64,000 bases of DNA, from contig NC_081543.1 of assembly GCF_901000735.1 (NCBI RefSeq), positions 22,277,515 to 22,341,514 on the forward strand, in the 5' to 3' direction. The translations under genes and the position numbers were made by a program. The stretch is from Corylus avellana. Lineage: Eukaryota; Streptophyta; Magnoliopsida; Fagales; Betulaceae. Shown in pieces: positions 47,584 to 59,546 of this stretch (position 1 is the first letter of the stretch; every line of letters starts with the position of its first letter). The notes under the pieces are model-generated. The model ran no database searches and had not been told where the DNA came from. It worked only from the letters and a program-made list of their open reading frames with translations.

Positions 47584-50395
47584 TGTAATACCCTGAAATT
47601 TATACCTAGAAGAAAGGTGATCTTAATATCAATGATAAGGAGGATTTTCACTTTTATTAAGATTTATATGAAGTTAGATAAATAGACTTAATGTGAAAGA
47701 TGATGGAAAATTGCTAGATAGAATTTTAGTGGGTTATTGAAAGAAAAGTCACATTGTTTTGGACGCTGAAAATTCAATGAGTGACCTTAAATAAAACTGT
47801 TTTAAGACCTTATAGAATGATGAGAAAGGAAGATTTTAAAAGTGGTTTCATGATTTTTGGATGCTTGTAGAAGGAGTTATGATTTTTAGAAGATGCAAGT
47901 GTCAAAACAGGAATTTCAGTCAAACAGAGGCATCGAATTTCGAGGGACTTTTGAGGTACCAAACAGTTATGAGTTGCTATGATTTTTGGATATGTTGTGT
48001 GCCTTTGAATGAGAAAAATTTCAAGCAAAAGTTCGTGTCATTTGGAGTTAAATTGAAAGAGTTATGATTTTTTCCAAGTTTAATAGGTCAAGCTGTCGAG
48101 TAGTTGAAGTACCTGCGACTTGGGAAATTAATTGGATTGGTTAGTGATGTTTGTTAGCCACGATTTTTGGGTATGTCGTTGTCAAAAGGTTTACGTTTAT
48201 TGAGGATTAATTATAAAATTTTATGACTACATCTTCATAGGTTCATGTCAAGACACCTAAGTGCTAAGATGTAAGCATGCATAGTAAGCCACTTGATTGA
48301 CACCTAAGGTTACACATGTTACCCAGCATGCTTCCATTGCCTTCTCATTGAACACCTAGGCAGCTAAGGTGTCAAGCTTACTTGACAGCAGGTGGGTAGA
48401 GTGCATGTGGGACAAATGTCCCACATGTGGCCAGCTTTTACATCTTATAAAGGGGATCAATTTTCCCCCATTTGCTCACAGCTCAAGTGAGCGTGAGATG
48501 AGGGAGAGAACCGGAAGAAGAGAAGAAAGAAAGAGGAAGAAAATAAAGGAAAGAGAGGAGAAAAGAAAGAAAAGAGAGAAGAAGAAAAGAAAGAAGAGAA
48601 AGAAAGAGGAGGATGAAGAAGTAAAAAAAAAAAAAAAAAAATGAGAACTCTCCAAGGTAATATTTTCATATCTTTTATGGTACTTTTAGTATGAAGCTAA
48701 ACCCTAATTTTGTAGTAGGAATTAAATTGGGGCTTTTAGTGTATGAACACTTGAATTGCTATTTGGAGAAGTTAATTATATTTAGAGTGTTAATTGATCA
48801 TAAATTATTATGGGATCCATAGAAGTTGATGCTTATTGGGTTTAGATGCTAATACGTCTTGTGATAATTAGAGTAATTGTTGTAACTGTTTCTAAGCTTT
48901 TGATATTGGGAGTAAGTTGCTAAATTAAATGGCTTAGGAAGAGAGCGATATTATGGCTAGATAGACTTCTAAAGTTGTTAATTGTAGTCGGATGATTTTA
49001 AAGTAATAAGAATATTATAACCTTGGTGTTTTAGTGTAAAGCAATTGGTTAGATTAAGGCCTTAGTGGAGTTGATTATTAGAATTCTATGTGAGGCATAT
49101 AAATCAAGCATGGTAGGGTTGATGTCACTATAATGTTTGGCTAAGGATAGACGATGGCAGGATAAAGATTAGAGTTAAGATCCTTAGCAACTAAAGTGAT
49201 GCATGATTGAGACTTGAAAACGAATTGATGACTAAGGTACTTTTTACCTCCGCTGTAGGAATTGTGAGTTGGATACGGATTCAAAATAAGGGCATGCAAT
49301 GCCAGGTAAGGGGACACAATACCAAAAACCCCAACAAATTTTATTATAAATCTTTGGAAAAATGTTGGGGATTTTATAAAGAATTCACTTACATGATTTT
49401 CAATTGCACTTCCTTTCATATTTTAATGCCAAGTTTTATTCAATCATATGTCATTGTTTAAGAATTTTACGTGTTATAGTTACCCTATTTCATGATTTAT
49501 GCATGACTGCAATTATGAATGAAAAGAGCTCTCAAAGTTCATGGCATAGCATATAGTTACAAATGAGCTTACAGATTATATGAATTGTTATATGTGCATT
49601 CATGGTTATAAATGTTTAACTCGAGACACAATTATAGTGATGATCGGTACCGCATAGGGTAGCATGGCAAGCACACTAAGGGACGATTACGAGAAGGTGT
49701 GTGCTACCGTCCAGATGGCCTTCACTTAGGGAAGTTCCCAACCTTGTAGCTCTCCTCTATGACGACAGGATGAGCATATAGGTCATTTGGGACAAGCCAA
49801 CGTGCGCTGCTCATGGTAAATTTGTGGTGTCGAGTCAAAGGGTAAAACAGTTATTTCGAAAGGAAAGTAAAAAGAAGTGCTTACTCATTTTGCAATTATC
49901 ATGCTTATTTTGTTAATTATGTTATTCTGAATAAATTGTTATTGTACATGACTGAGATTTTGACATAGAAATCTGTATAGCATGTTTTATAGCATCTTGG
50001 TGTTGTGGTTACTTACTGAATTGTCAAACTCAGCCCTTCTCCCTATACATCTTTTTCAGATTGCTCTATATATCGTAGTACTGAGGACATGGGTACCAGT
50101 GGGCCTCTTAGTTGTTAAAGATCCCATCGCTGCTTTATAGACTAGCAAGAGCAGTAGCAGTAGAAGTGTCTAGGACTTCATTCTATAGATTAGACGGGTT
50201 TGGATAAGCATAGACGGTGTAACTTTATTGCTTATGAGATTATTGAATACTAGCACATTATGTGTTTGTGATTTTATAATGAGAGTTTACAGTACTCTGA
50301 TGATGTTATGTTTTTGTGGTGAACATATGGTAGGAGAAATTTTTATTTTTACAATTGCTCTCAGTCGCTTTACCTCTAGAACTTGGGGCGTTACA
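47584..50395 (+). mobile_element. Solo LTR (2812 bp), TSD CCCTA
   Basis: Starts TGTAATACCCTGAAATTTAT, ends CTTGGGGCGTTACA, and is flanked by CCCTA (47579-47583 and 50396-50400). No primer site follows and no internal region is present, so this is a solo LTR. It is inserted in the internal part of the element whose LTR is at 44545-46577. A reversed 5' fragment of the same family lies at 32280-32921. The purine-rich run 48485-48640 (GA-rich, ending in poly-A) makes a long low-complexity frame that I do not count as a gene. Confidence 0.92.
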
Positions 50396-50400
50396 CCCTA

Positions 50401-51018
50401 AACCTTATTCATTTCAATTTTGTCTCATTTTCTCTCGAACCAAACACACCCAATCGCATTTTCGGCCAAGTCTTCCAAGGATTTCAAAGGTATCTACCCT
50501 TTTACAAAGGTTAAAACAAGGTATGAAGATTTCCAAGCTCTTTTTTCAAACTTTCGCAACTTTAGGGTTTTGAATTAGATTTTCTGTTTTCTTGCCATTC
50601 TTGCATTTAGCTGGCTGGTTGTGAACTAGGGTCATGATATAGGGTAGTTATGCTTGCAATTGTGCATCTTTTTCCGTTTAAATCCTTAACCATTAGGATT
50701 GGGGATTTTTGCCCTAGATACGAAAGAACCATCTAGAACTTCCTTAATACTTGCAAGTGATGTGTTCTATAACTCCTTTGCGGTTTTTATTGAGATTAAA
50801 CCGAAACCCATTGACCAATTTGATCAATTTCGATCAACCTAAATCCTAGCTTTTGAATTTAGGGGTTTTTGCCTAAATTCGAATTTTGTTGATTTTGTGA
50901 CCTCCATTGGGTCTTATGGACCAAATGAAACCTAAAACCGATAATTGGGGATCCGATCTACCTTTTTGACCGATTGGATTTGGAAGTTCTCACCCAAACC
51001 AAAATTACCAAAATACCT
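50401..51018 (+). other. Continuation of the element interrupted by the solo LTR
   Basis: Sequence resumes at the duplicated CCCTA and has leader-like character (CCCTAAACCTTATTC, TCTCGAACC). It contains no supported frame and ends where a TG..CA-bounded repeat begins at 51019. Confidence 0.45.
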
Positions 51019-51923
51019 GTGACATCCTATAAATTTTATAGATTTAAAATAGAGTTATAAAGCATCTTTGTATATATTAAATGCTTTTATAAGTGCTCTT
51101 AATATTATTATGCAAAAGAACATTTAAATCAAAGCAGTAAAACCAGCCATGAGGCGGTAATGACAATAGTGTAATGAAATTTAAAGAACTTGAAATTAAA
51201 AAATAGTTGAGAAGTTGGAATCAAAACTAGAAAGTAATATTGATAAAATATCTTACAAAAGTAAGTGATAGAACTTACTGAAGTAAGTGATAGAAGAGGA
51301 GGGGATACTAGAAGAAATCGAAATATGAAAGCAGGGGAAGGGCTAGAGAGCTTCTGAAGTAATGGGTAATAAGCTTCTGCCTTACAATGGGGAGAGGGGA
51401 GCCATTATATAGGCAAATTACAAGTAGTAAAACAAAATACAATCATGGAGCAAGTAGTGAAAAGTAGATTTCGCAGCACTGTGTAGTCCGCGGTCAAAAG
51501 TAAACAGTAGAAGCATGCGCACTGTAGAGTCGGCGCCAATCTGGAACAGTAAAAGTTGTCAATCTGGAATAGTAACTATTGGCACTGTAGTGTCGGCAGA
51601 CAAAATATGAATAGTAACAGTAATCCTGCACAGTGTGTTGGCAGCAAAAGTGAATAGTAAAAGTGAACAGTACTTTAGCATAGTGATCTTCAAATAGTGG
51701 TGAATAGTAATCCGGAGAAAATTCTTTGAGAAGGGGAGAAACCAATTGTTTTGAAACCAGCTGTTATGAGCCAGTCTGCACATCTGAATAATTACTAGCC
51801 GTTATGAAGCCAGTCTGAAATCTGAGAACTAAAAGCCGTTATGAGGCCATTCTTGAAGTCTGAAGAGAAAAGGCTGTTATAAGCCAATCTGGAATCTGAG
51901 AAACTAGCCGTTAAGGACTAATT
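51019..51923 (-). mobile_element. Promoter-bearing terminal region (LTR-like or viral intergenic) of the minus-strand retroelement
   Basis: On the minus strand it starts near 51923 (TGATTAATTAGTCC, just after the purine-rich AGGGATAGAAG) and ends GGATGTCACA at 51019. It contains five degenerate 34-38-bp repeats (51760-51920) and recurring GTGAAyAGTA / GCACTGTAG words. A TATA box (TATATAA, 51411-51405) is followed by a CT-rich start region (GGCTCCCCTCTCCCC). This is the layout of an LTR U3-R-U5 and equally of a pararetroviral intergenic promoter. No second copy is visible beyond 57.5 kb. Confidence 0.6.
51760..51920. repeat. Five degenerate tandem repeats (34-38 bp)
   Basis: Units starting at 51760, 51798, 51835, 51873 and 51907 share G(C/T)(C/T)GTTATGAGCCAGTCTG and ATCTGAGAA; the last is partial. 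They lie upstream (on the minus strand) of the TATA box at 51405-51411, in the position of enhancer repeats. Confidence 0.85.
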
Positions 51924-51925
51924 AA

Positions 51926-53272
51926 TCATAAATCTTCTATCCCTGGGTAGGGATAATAATCTTGTGAATCTTCAAAATATGGAGGAGGAATCTGAACAGG
52001 ACTTTCAGACGATGATTCAGATTTTTCTTCTTCCTCGTCATCATCAGAATTATCATCAAGAGCAGCAAGGAGAGCTTTAATCTTTTCTTTCTTCTTGGAA
52101 GACTTCTTCTCTGAAGAACTGGATGAAGTAGTGGGAGAAGAACCAGGGGGTTTAGTCTTTTCTTTCGTTGGGGAAGTGATGAAAGTACTGGGAGTTACTA
52201 AGAGAGGAGATTTATTCTGGGGCAAAGTAGGAGCCTTGGGGGCTTAGGCCAATTCTTTAACGGAAATGACAATGGAATCAACTAGTGAGCATTTGTCCCA
52301 CCATTTGACATACCAATGTCATTGAATCTTGTCTTCTGTATGGATATATTGCCATTTCAGAATCCAAGGAATTTTAAATTTTTTGACAAAGTGTAACATA
52401 GGGGGAAACTTGGAACCATAAGCATCAACTTTGTAAGTAACCTTAAAATTCTGGAAAGCTTCAATTAATTTGAGAGGGAGAACTTCAGGGAGAATGCCAA
52501 ATTGCATCCACCATCTGGAGAACCAAAAAGGGAGAATTCCGCAGAAATTTTTATTAAAATTAATAAACCAAGAATGATCAAAATTCAAGGTTTGGTAAAG
52601 CATAAACTTAAACCAGGCTTCAATATAATCATAATAAGTAAAAGGAATGTTAAATCCGTTAAGGGATTTTGGGGCAGAGGGATGGTCTCCCCATTCTTTT
52701 TCAGAAATAACTCTTTTAAAATAGACACTATGGAAAAGTAATTTCTGAGGATTAATTTTGCAAAAAATAGTCTTAAAAAAGACGGAATCAGTTTGACGCA
52801 AAATACCAGAATAATATGCTAAATTCTTTTGAGGATGTTCAGGAATCCAATGAAAATTAGGAGGAAAATAGGAGAGGGCAATATCTCCAGCAGATTTAGA
52901 AGAAGATGAACGATTCAATTCGATAAAAAATAAATTATGGGAATAAGGAAGATTCACATAGGCAGACGTCTTATCATACCTAATGAAAGGACCTCGGGGT
53001 CTTTGGGAATTATCAGCAAAGGGATCATAAGGAGAAGCAAGGGTACTTGAATAGGAAACCTGGGAACCAGGGTTGAAGGGAGAAAATCTGTTGGTAATAG
53101 CAATAGAAGAAATAGGTAGGGAAGTAGCAACAGTAGACTCTGGTTTCAAGGCCAAAGCCTTGGAATCAACTTTTTCCTTGTCCTTTTTGCCAGCCATTGT
53201 GGCACTGCAAAAATTCATGAGGAATGAAATGGTTAAAACCTTAAGATTTAAAAACATACAAAATAATGTCAA
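51926..53272 (-). pseudogene. Third frame of the minus-strand retroelement, unknown function, two stops
   Basis: Frame starting near 53185 (MAGKKDKEK) or upstream at 53272. It is rich in aromatic residues, with WFKFMLYQTLNFDHSWFINF, FSRWWMQFGILPEVLP and IPWILKWQY. The same frame continues past TGA at 52321-52319 and a TAA near 52246-52244 into a Ser/Lys/Glu-rich acidic tail (SSSEKKSSKKKEK, DDNSDDDEEEE) ending at 51926. Similar aromatic-rich proteins accompany movement-protein-like retroelement frames in other plant genomes, as I remember them; no activity is known to me. It is described here as decayed: 317 residues open, then two interruptions. Confidence 0.55.
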
Positions 53273-53355
53273 AATTATATTTTGATGCAGTGTTTTAAAT
53301 CAAAAATGATAATATTAATATGCGCCATGTTCTAGGAATTGGGATGAATAATGAA

Positions 53356-55179
53356 TTATGGGAAAACACAATTGTTAGAGGGGTATAAAGTCCTAATAGG
53401 AATAGGGTTCTCATCACAATCTAACTCTAAACCTACAGGATTTCTAAACTTTATGCTCAATCTATTAATATCAATTTCAAATTTAGAGGCAAACTGGAAT
53501 TGAATATTAACACCAAATTTAACAGTTGAAACACCAATCTCGTCAACAGAGAATGGATAAAGCAAAGCAAGGAAAGGCATTCCAAGAATTACTCTTTTAG
53601 TCATATTTTTAACAAGAACAGCAGAGATATGAAAACGAACATCATTCTGGCAAACAACATGAGCATTATTTAATTCATATTTGATATGCAACTTGTTTCC
53701 ACTAGCATAATTCAATTTCTCTGTGGATTTTTGAAAATATTTGCTAGGAATAAATCCTTCTTGAATGCAATTTAAATCAGAACCATAATCAATTAAAGCA
53801 ATAACATCGAAAGCATAATCATGAGAAATAGTAATATGAATTTTTGAATACCATTTGGGAGGAACATTTCTATTAATCATACTGACAACCTTAACATCAT
53901 CAGAAAGAGGTTTATAGCTGGATTCAGCTTCATCATTATGCTTAGTCTTTTTATCAGAAACATTTTCTGGGAAACATTTTTTAAGATTTAAAAGCAAAAG
54001 CTTTTGTTGTAAATCTTTGTTCTCAGTTTTAATAATATGCAAGTCACTTTGCAAGTTAACAATATCTTTCTTGATGTTACCAATCTCATGCTGCAAATCT
54101 GAGATGGTAACTACTTTGGATTTTTGTTTTGAAAATCGTTTCAAAGTATCCTCAAGAGAGATTTTAGTGTTAACGGGTTTTTCAAAATCTTTTATCATAA
54201 GTTTTTTAAGTTTTTTAAGATATTCTTCTTTCAATTCAGGATTTTCAATTTTTGAAATCAAAGTAAGAAGCAGATCTTCTTGTTCTTCTGATTTGGTCAG
54301 AACCGAACAAGTTTTTGCGTTGCAGCACGAATCAGCACAACCAAATTTAACACAATTTCCAGAAATTTCAGAAGCAGAGTGATAATCAAAATCAGAGGAG
54401 GATAGAAAATCATTATCAGAAGAATAGTCAGAAAAATCATTGTTTTGAAAAATTCTAAAGATTTTTTCTTTATTCTTATCATCAATATCTAAAGCATTAA
54501 TCTCTTTTTTAATCTTTTTGGGGCACTTGTTAGCATAGTGTCCTGTTTCTCCGCAATTGAAACATTTATCTTTTGAAAAATATTTTTCAAATTTAGAATC
54601 TTTACTCTTTTTAGGATTTCTTGAAAAATTCTTATTAGGTTTATTAAATTTTCTTCTCTTATGACTATTGTAATATGGAGCGGGTGATTTCATGAAAATC
54701 TTGCTAGATTTCTTCCTATGCTTACGGGAGGGAGCAATAGGAGGCAATCCGAACTGTTCACAGAAATTTTCCATTTCATACTTAGCTTTCTTGGTGTTCT
54801 TTAACTGTTGTCTGATCATCTTCTGATCAATACACATTTTAATACCAAGTTTCTTGACATTAGAGAATAAGTCTCCATAAGTCAAGTTTTCGTAATCAAT
54901 GAGACTAGTATTAGAATTAATCAATTCATCTTTTACTTTGTGAGCAAATAATGAAGGCAATCCATCAATAAACTTTTCTTTCCAATAAGGTTTTTGATTG
55001 TCAGGTCTAACCATAACACGGGAAAGAAAAACATCTTGATACCATCTATAGTCAGACATAGTAGGGCATCGAAGATTATTCAAATAATCAGAAATACGAG
55101 AAGTAATATTAGAAGGAGTACCAACATAATTTTTAATAATTGTATAAATCAAGGTATTAACACCATTAGGTTCACCCAC
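53356..55179 (-). pseudogene. Capsid/zinc-knuckle/aspartic protease part of the retroelement polyprotein
   Basis: 607 open codons. The N-terminal part resembles a capsid region and is followed by a basic segment (KHRKKSSK, HKRRKFNKPNK). A CCHC zinc knuckle follows (CFNCGETGHYANKC), then a Ser/Asp-rich stretch, a predicted coiled coil (about residues 350-405) and a retropepsin-like domain (DVIALIDYGSDLN; the usual D-S/T-G triad reads D-Y-G here). It stops after the protease; no reverse transcriptase or RNase H follows. It lies in the same frame as the movement-protein-like frame upstream, separated only by stops at 55275-55273 and 55242-55240, so the two were probably one polyprotein. Order MP-CP-PR is that of Caulimoviridae; endogenous pararetrovirus or MP-carrying retrotransposon are both possible. 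Confidence 0.7.
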
Positions 55180-55272
55180 ATTCTCATGTTCATTAAGAAT
55201 GGGTAAGCCTTCTTCATTACACTTTACTGCTGTCCTGATCTATTTTCTTGTCTGTTCAGAGAGATAATTATC

Positions 55273-57489
55273 CTACCAATTTCTAAGAGTACCAGAAAAA
55301 CCAGTAGCAAGTAAATCCACAATATCAGCTTGGCTTTTATTGTGATTAGTAAGATAGGCGTTAGCAACCATAGACATATGATTCATCTTATTAAGCAGTT
55401 CTTGCTCAAACAAACCATCAATATTCCATTCGTACAATTTATCAGCAGAAACAGAAAATTGAGATTGGAGAAATCTTTCTTCAAATTGTAAATCAGGAGG
55501 AGTAGGTTTTGGATAAAAATTCTTTGTGGCATTGAAAGATCTGGATCCGTCAAAGATCCTTTGGAGTTTTGGCTCCAAGTCAATCTTGCCAAAGTTTTCT
55601 TCAAGAATTTTAATATCAGAATCAGTAGAATCATGAGAAATTTCAGAATCAGAAGAAGAAGCTTTTCTAATGGCAAAGTTCTGTCCATAAGTACTGGTAC
55701 GAGTTGTTTTTAACTCTGTCAATTCAGAAAGTATTTGGTTAACTTTCTCAAGGTTCACTTGAGAAGTAGTTTTCAAACCAGAAGATTTCTTTAAATCAAG
55801 AAGGGAAATCAGAGGTTTTTCAATCTTAGAAGGAATGGAAGAAATTTTTAAATCAGTAGAGGGAGAGGGAATTTTCTCTTCAATACGGTCTAATTGTTGT
55901 CCTATAATATGAAGAGATTGAGTAACAAAATTATTTTGCTCGATAATTTTCCTATCGTTATTAATAGGATCCTTATCATGGGTTTTGAAAGGGGAACATT
56001 TAACAATAACTTTATTACATTCAAGAAGAGTATTTTCAAGAGGAGGATGAGAAGATCTGACAACAGATTTATCTTCTTTAACAAAATTCTTTTTGACAAC
56101 ATTCAAAAAATTATCGATAGGGAAATGTTTTTGAAGATAATCAAAAAATAAAATATGTTTTTGGGACTCAATCATCATCTCAGTCCATTTGACTTTAATG
56201 AGATTTTGTTCATTTTTAGAATATTTGGCGCGGTAAGCGTGCCGTATATCACGATTTTCTTTTGAGTTAAAATCCTTGGACAAAGCTGGCCAATCAATAA
56301 CAGAAAAGAAATCTTTAATGGGAGCAGTAATAACATTACACTGATGATGAAGATTAGTGGGAAGAGGAGCATTAAGATCAGAAGCAGAAGGAGAAACAGA
56401 TCCACCTTCATCATCCGTTGGGGGATGATTTATGGTAGAGTAATAAGCAGGGGAAACTTGGGAATCGGTAGAAATTCCTTTAAGTTTCAAATCAGGGTTA
56501 ATCGTAGGATAAAGAGACTCATCCACATCCTTATCACGACGTCGGAGCCCTTCTGTGGTTGTAGAACTAGCAAAAGAATTCCTTCGTTCGTTAAACAAAA
56601 GAGGTCTTTTAATTCTGCTTGAAAGTCCTAAATCAGAAAAATTGATTTTAACAGATCCATCCATGTATTGTTGGATGTAATCAAGATTAGTGGCATCATT
56701 CACTACTCGAGAAGGTTTTGTAACATTTTTCAAAAGCCATTCGTTGGGGAGGTCAATCTCATCCCATCGAATCATTTTTGGGGTTTTAATATTAGCATTC
56801 TGAGTAGAACTTTGAATTAACAAAGTAGATTCACCTGGATTCTTGATCACGGCTTGTGGATCTAGATTTGTTTTCATCAATTTGTAATAAATACGGTAGA
56901 TGATAGCAAGAGGTCTGCTACCTTCTTCCATATTATAACCAGAAGTAAGAATATTCAAAGTTAAAGCTTTAAGAATATGAACATCATTTAAAGCAAGAGA
57001 AATATTAGGGAAAACATCAAAATGGACAGGACCATTAAACAGAGAAGACTGAATCATACCAAGAATACTGGTACGGAAATCAACAAATCTAGCATCACGC
57101 AAACATAACAAAACAGAAGCATTGATACCAAGTCGAGTCAAAGGCTTGACTGCAACTTGAACAGAACCAATATGCAAGAATTTGTAACCTTTAGCAAGAG
57201 AATCATTAACAAATTTCTTATTAAACAAGGTAATAGTTTGATTATTACCCGATATAGCAAATGTTTGTTCAACAGTTTTAACTGAATATTCAATTTTAAA
57301 AGAAGATTTCAACCAAGAAGTAGTATAAACATCACAACTCTTAAGCTTGGGGATATTCCATTTATCAAATTTAAAATCATTATCACCTTCAACAGAAAAT
57401 TGTTCAAAATTAACCACGTCAGGTGGTAAACTAGAACTAGAGCTAACAGAAGAATTAGATTTCCACATTTTGATACACAGACTACACAC
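55273..57489 (-). pseudogene. Movement-protein-like N-terminal part of the retroelement polyprotein
   Basis: 738 open codons from 57489 (or MWKSN at 57468). Residues about 30-250 resemble the 30K-type viral movement proteins of Caulimoviridae (KWNIPKLKSC, AVKPLTRLGINASVLLCLRD, FVDFRTSILGMIQSS), which in viruses modify plasmodesmata. A long Ser/Thr-rich linker follows, then a capsid-like start (LFEQELLNKMNHMSMVANAY, GFSGTLRNW) cut by TAG at 55275-55273. The retroelement is old: stop codons separate its parts and no polymerase is present. Family assignment is from recognised motifs, not from a search. Confidence 0.65.
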
Positions 57490-57769
57490 AAATCACTCAC
57501 TAGGCATCGGCTTACAGAATCTCATCCTAGGTACTCACTCACAAGGCAAACTTCCTAAGCATGTCCTTCCTAGACGCAAAACTATCCACACATACCCTTG
57601 GCCTAACCCACAGTTTCTTCTCCGCGGCCTAACACGCCAACCTAGGCTTTCAATGGGACTTATAGGTACCTGGCAAACTGTAGTGACGGGGTGGTGGACT
57701 ACCGTTCAACAACTAGGAACTCGACACAAAGAAAGGTTAACAGGGAGTAAATACTCAGAAGGGTCAACA

Positions 57770-57936
57770 GCAAGACGAGACACAGGGAGGTCAAGAGAGA
57801 GCTGGGTGTACATCAAGGCAGCAAAGTTACGCTTCCTCCCCCTCCGTTATTGGTATTAGAGCCATAAGAGTTCCGATCTCTTTGCTCCCTTGATGTACAC
57901 CCTGCTCCCTCTTGACCTCCCTGTGTCTCGTCTTGC
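57770..57936. repeat. 57-bp inverted repeat with tRNA-Met-complementary loop
   Basis: Arms 57770-57826 and 57880-57936 are inverted with three mismatches (GCAAGACGAGACACAGGGAG ... / ... CTCCCTGTGTCTCGTCTTGC). The 53-bp loop contains TGGTATTAGAGCC (57851-57863), close to the initiator-tRNA primer sequence, on the plus strand. Confidence 0.92.
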
Positions 57937-57979
57937 CTTCTTAGCTTCCAAGAAAAGAACAAGACCAACGTGTCTTTAT

Positions 57980-58175
57980 CCCTTCAATTCCTTGACAATT
58001 GTATCTCATGCATAGCCAATCAGGTATTTTGAAGCCACGTAGTAGACAACTGTCCTTCAGCATGGATTTCACCGTATTTCTCTCGACACTTGTCTTTCAG
58101 CTTGAATTTTTACTACATCTCTCTCTCTCTCTCAACTCTCATTGGTTATTGTATAAATACCCCAAAAGCTTTCAT
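57980..58175 (+). repeat. LTR-like promoter segment shared with 32000-32165, cut by a gap
   Basis: Plus-strand sequence related (inverted) to 32000-32165, continuing through CT-rich sequence to TATAAATACCCC (about 58152) and the gap at 58176. Probably part of an LTR; its end is not seen. Confidence 0.5.
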
Positions 58176-58275
58176 NNNNNNNNNNNNNNNNNNNNNNNNN
58201 NNNNNNNNNNNNNNNNNNNNNNNNNNNNNNNNNNNNNNNNNNNNNNNNNNNNNNNNNNNNNNNNNNNNNNNNNNN
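58176..58275. other. Assembly gap (100 N)
   Basis: Exactly 100 undetermined bases, the usual size of an unknown-length gap. Confidence 1.
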
Positions 58276-59546
58276 AGTCATATGCAATATAGCGTGTGTG
58301 CAAGTGCGAGGTCGATCCACAGGTAATTGTGTCGTGAAAACTAATTCTTATCTAAACTAATCCTATTTTAACCTAGTTCCGAAGTTTGTTGTGCATTTGA
58401 AATTGAAAACAAAAACTAAAACAAAGTGAAATTATTAAAAGATAAAAGGGGCACTAAGGTTTTTAGAATCCACCTCACCACATTAAAGCATACATTCTCA
58501 TGTGTTTGTTCATACTTCCGACAAACAATTAAAACCTATCCATGTTCTATTGTTCCTATTGAAAGATTTAATGAATCCATCCATTTTACAAATGACAATG
58601 CATATCCAATTTAGTTCAAAAGATCCAATGTGTCCATGCTTTGCACAAAAGACAATGGATATCCAAAGTAAATCAAAAGATGCAAAGTATCTGTCGGATG
58701 AAACACATTGAATATCGAACTTCGGCACAATCAAACACAATTTTGTCACATAATTGAATTGAAACGAACATACATTACAATATGGTTGGATTTGTACGAA
58801 CAAAACATAAAAATATAAAACTAATCAATGGTGAGGCTTCATCTTCAACCTTAGTTGAAGATTTAGCCTCTCATGACAAAAGAAATCATAAAGAAACTAA
58901 ATTACTTCATTAAAATTAAAAAACTTACAAAAGAATCGAGTTCCAAGCTACAAAAACCCAGAAAACACGAAATACGACCAAGAACGGCGCCCTCGGCGCG
59001 TCTCCGTATGTCTACAATGCAAAAGAATGATATTTATAAGCTAATTTTAGGGTTTCAGCACTGCCAAGTCGGCCGAGTGCGCTCGATCGCACTCTAGGTG
59101 CGCTTGATCGCACGCGTGCAACAAGTTTCCTGCTGCACAGGGCGCGAGTGCACTCGATTGCACTAAACGTGCGCTGGAGTGCACTTCTAGTCGGAATTAG
59201 CCCACTCTTGTGAAACATGACTTTGTAGATCTTTGAGTTAGCTTTCCAATGACACCAAGATCACCTCAATCCAAGCTATACAACTTTAGATATGGCATTT
59301 TTAGTGGGACTCGTCGGGTGCGAATCATCGCTCGATCCCAATTTGCTGCCAATGCTCCATGAAGTGTCTTAAGCCCCAGAATTAATAAAATGAGTTGCAA
59401 GTATCACCTTAAAGCCGCATTTCTCTCTTAACAGCCTGCAAATCACTAAAATACCAAAAGTATCCAAAAAATCAGAAATTAACACAGCTAAGAGTTTAAC
59501 AAACATAAGTTAAGGGGCCCAAATATACAATATTTGGCACTCATCA
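58276..59546 (-). mobile_element. 3' LTR of a minus-oriented gag-only LTR element, 3' end in the gap
   Basis: On the minus strand it begins at 59546 with TGATGAGTGCCAAATATTGT, preceded by a polypurine tract (AAGTTTGGGGGTATT, 59561-59547), and runs to the gap. Collinear but diverged from the LTRs at 17953-19289 (reverse) and 61279-62664. The polypurine tract next to it identifies it as the 3' LTR. Confidence 0.85.

Noticed and set aside
48369..48644. 91-codon Arg/Glu/Lys frame
   Set aside because: Encoded by a GA repeat ending in poly-A inside the solo LTR; low complexity only.
54017..57859. Plus-strand frames opposite the polyprotein, including 57347-57859
   Set aside because: Antisense shadows of the AT-rich minus-strand polyprotein and of the palindrome; no recognisable domain.
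51019..57940. LTR pair bounding the movement-protein element
   Set aside because: I compared 51019-51923 with 57490-57940 by eye and saw no similarity, so a two-LTR structure is not supported in this copy.
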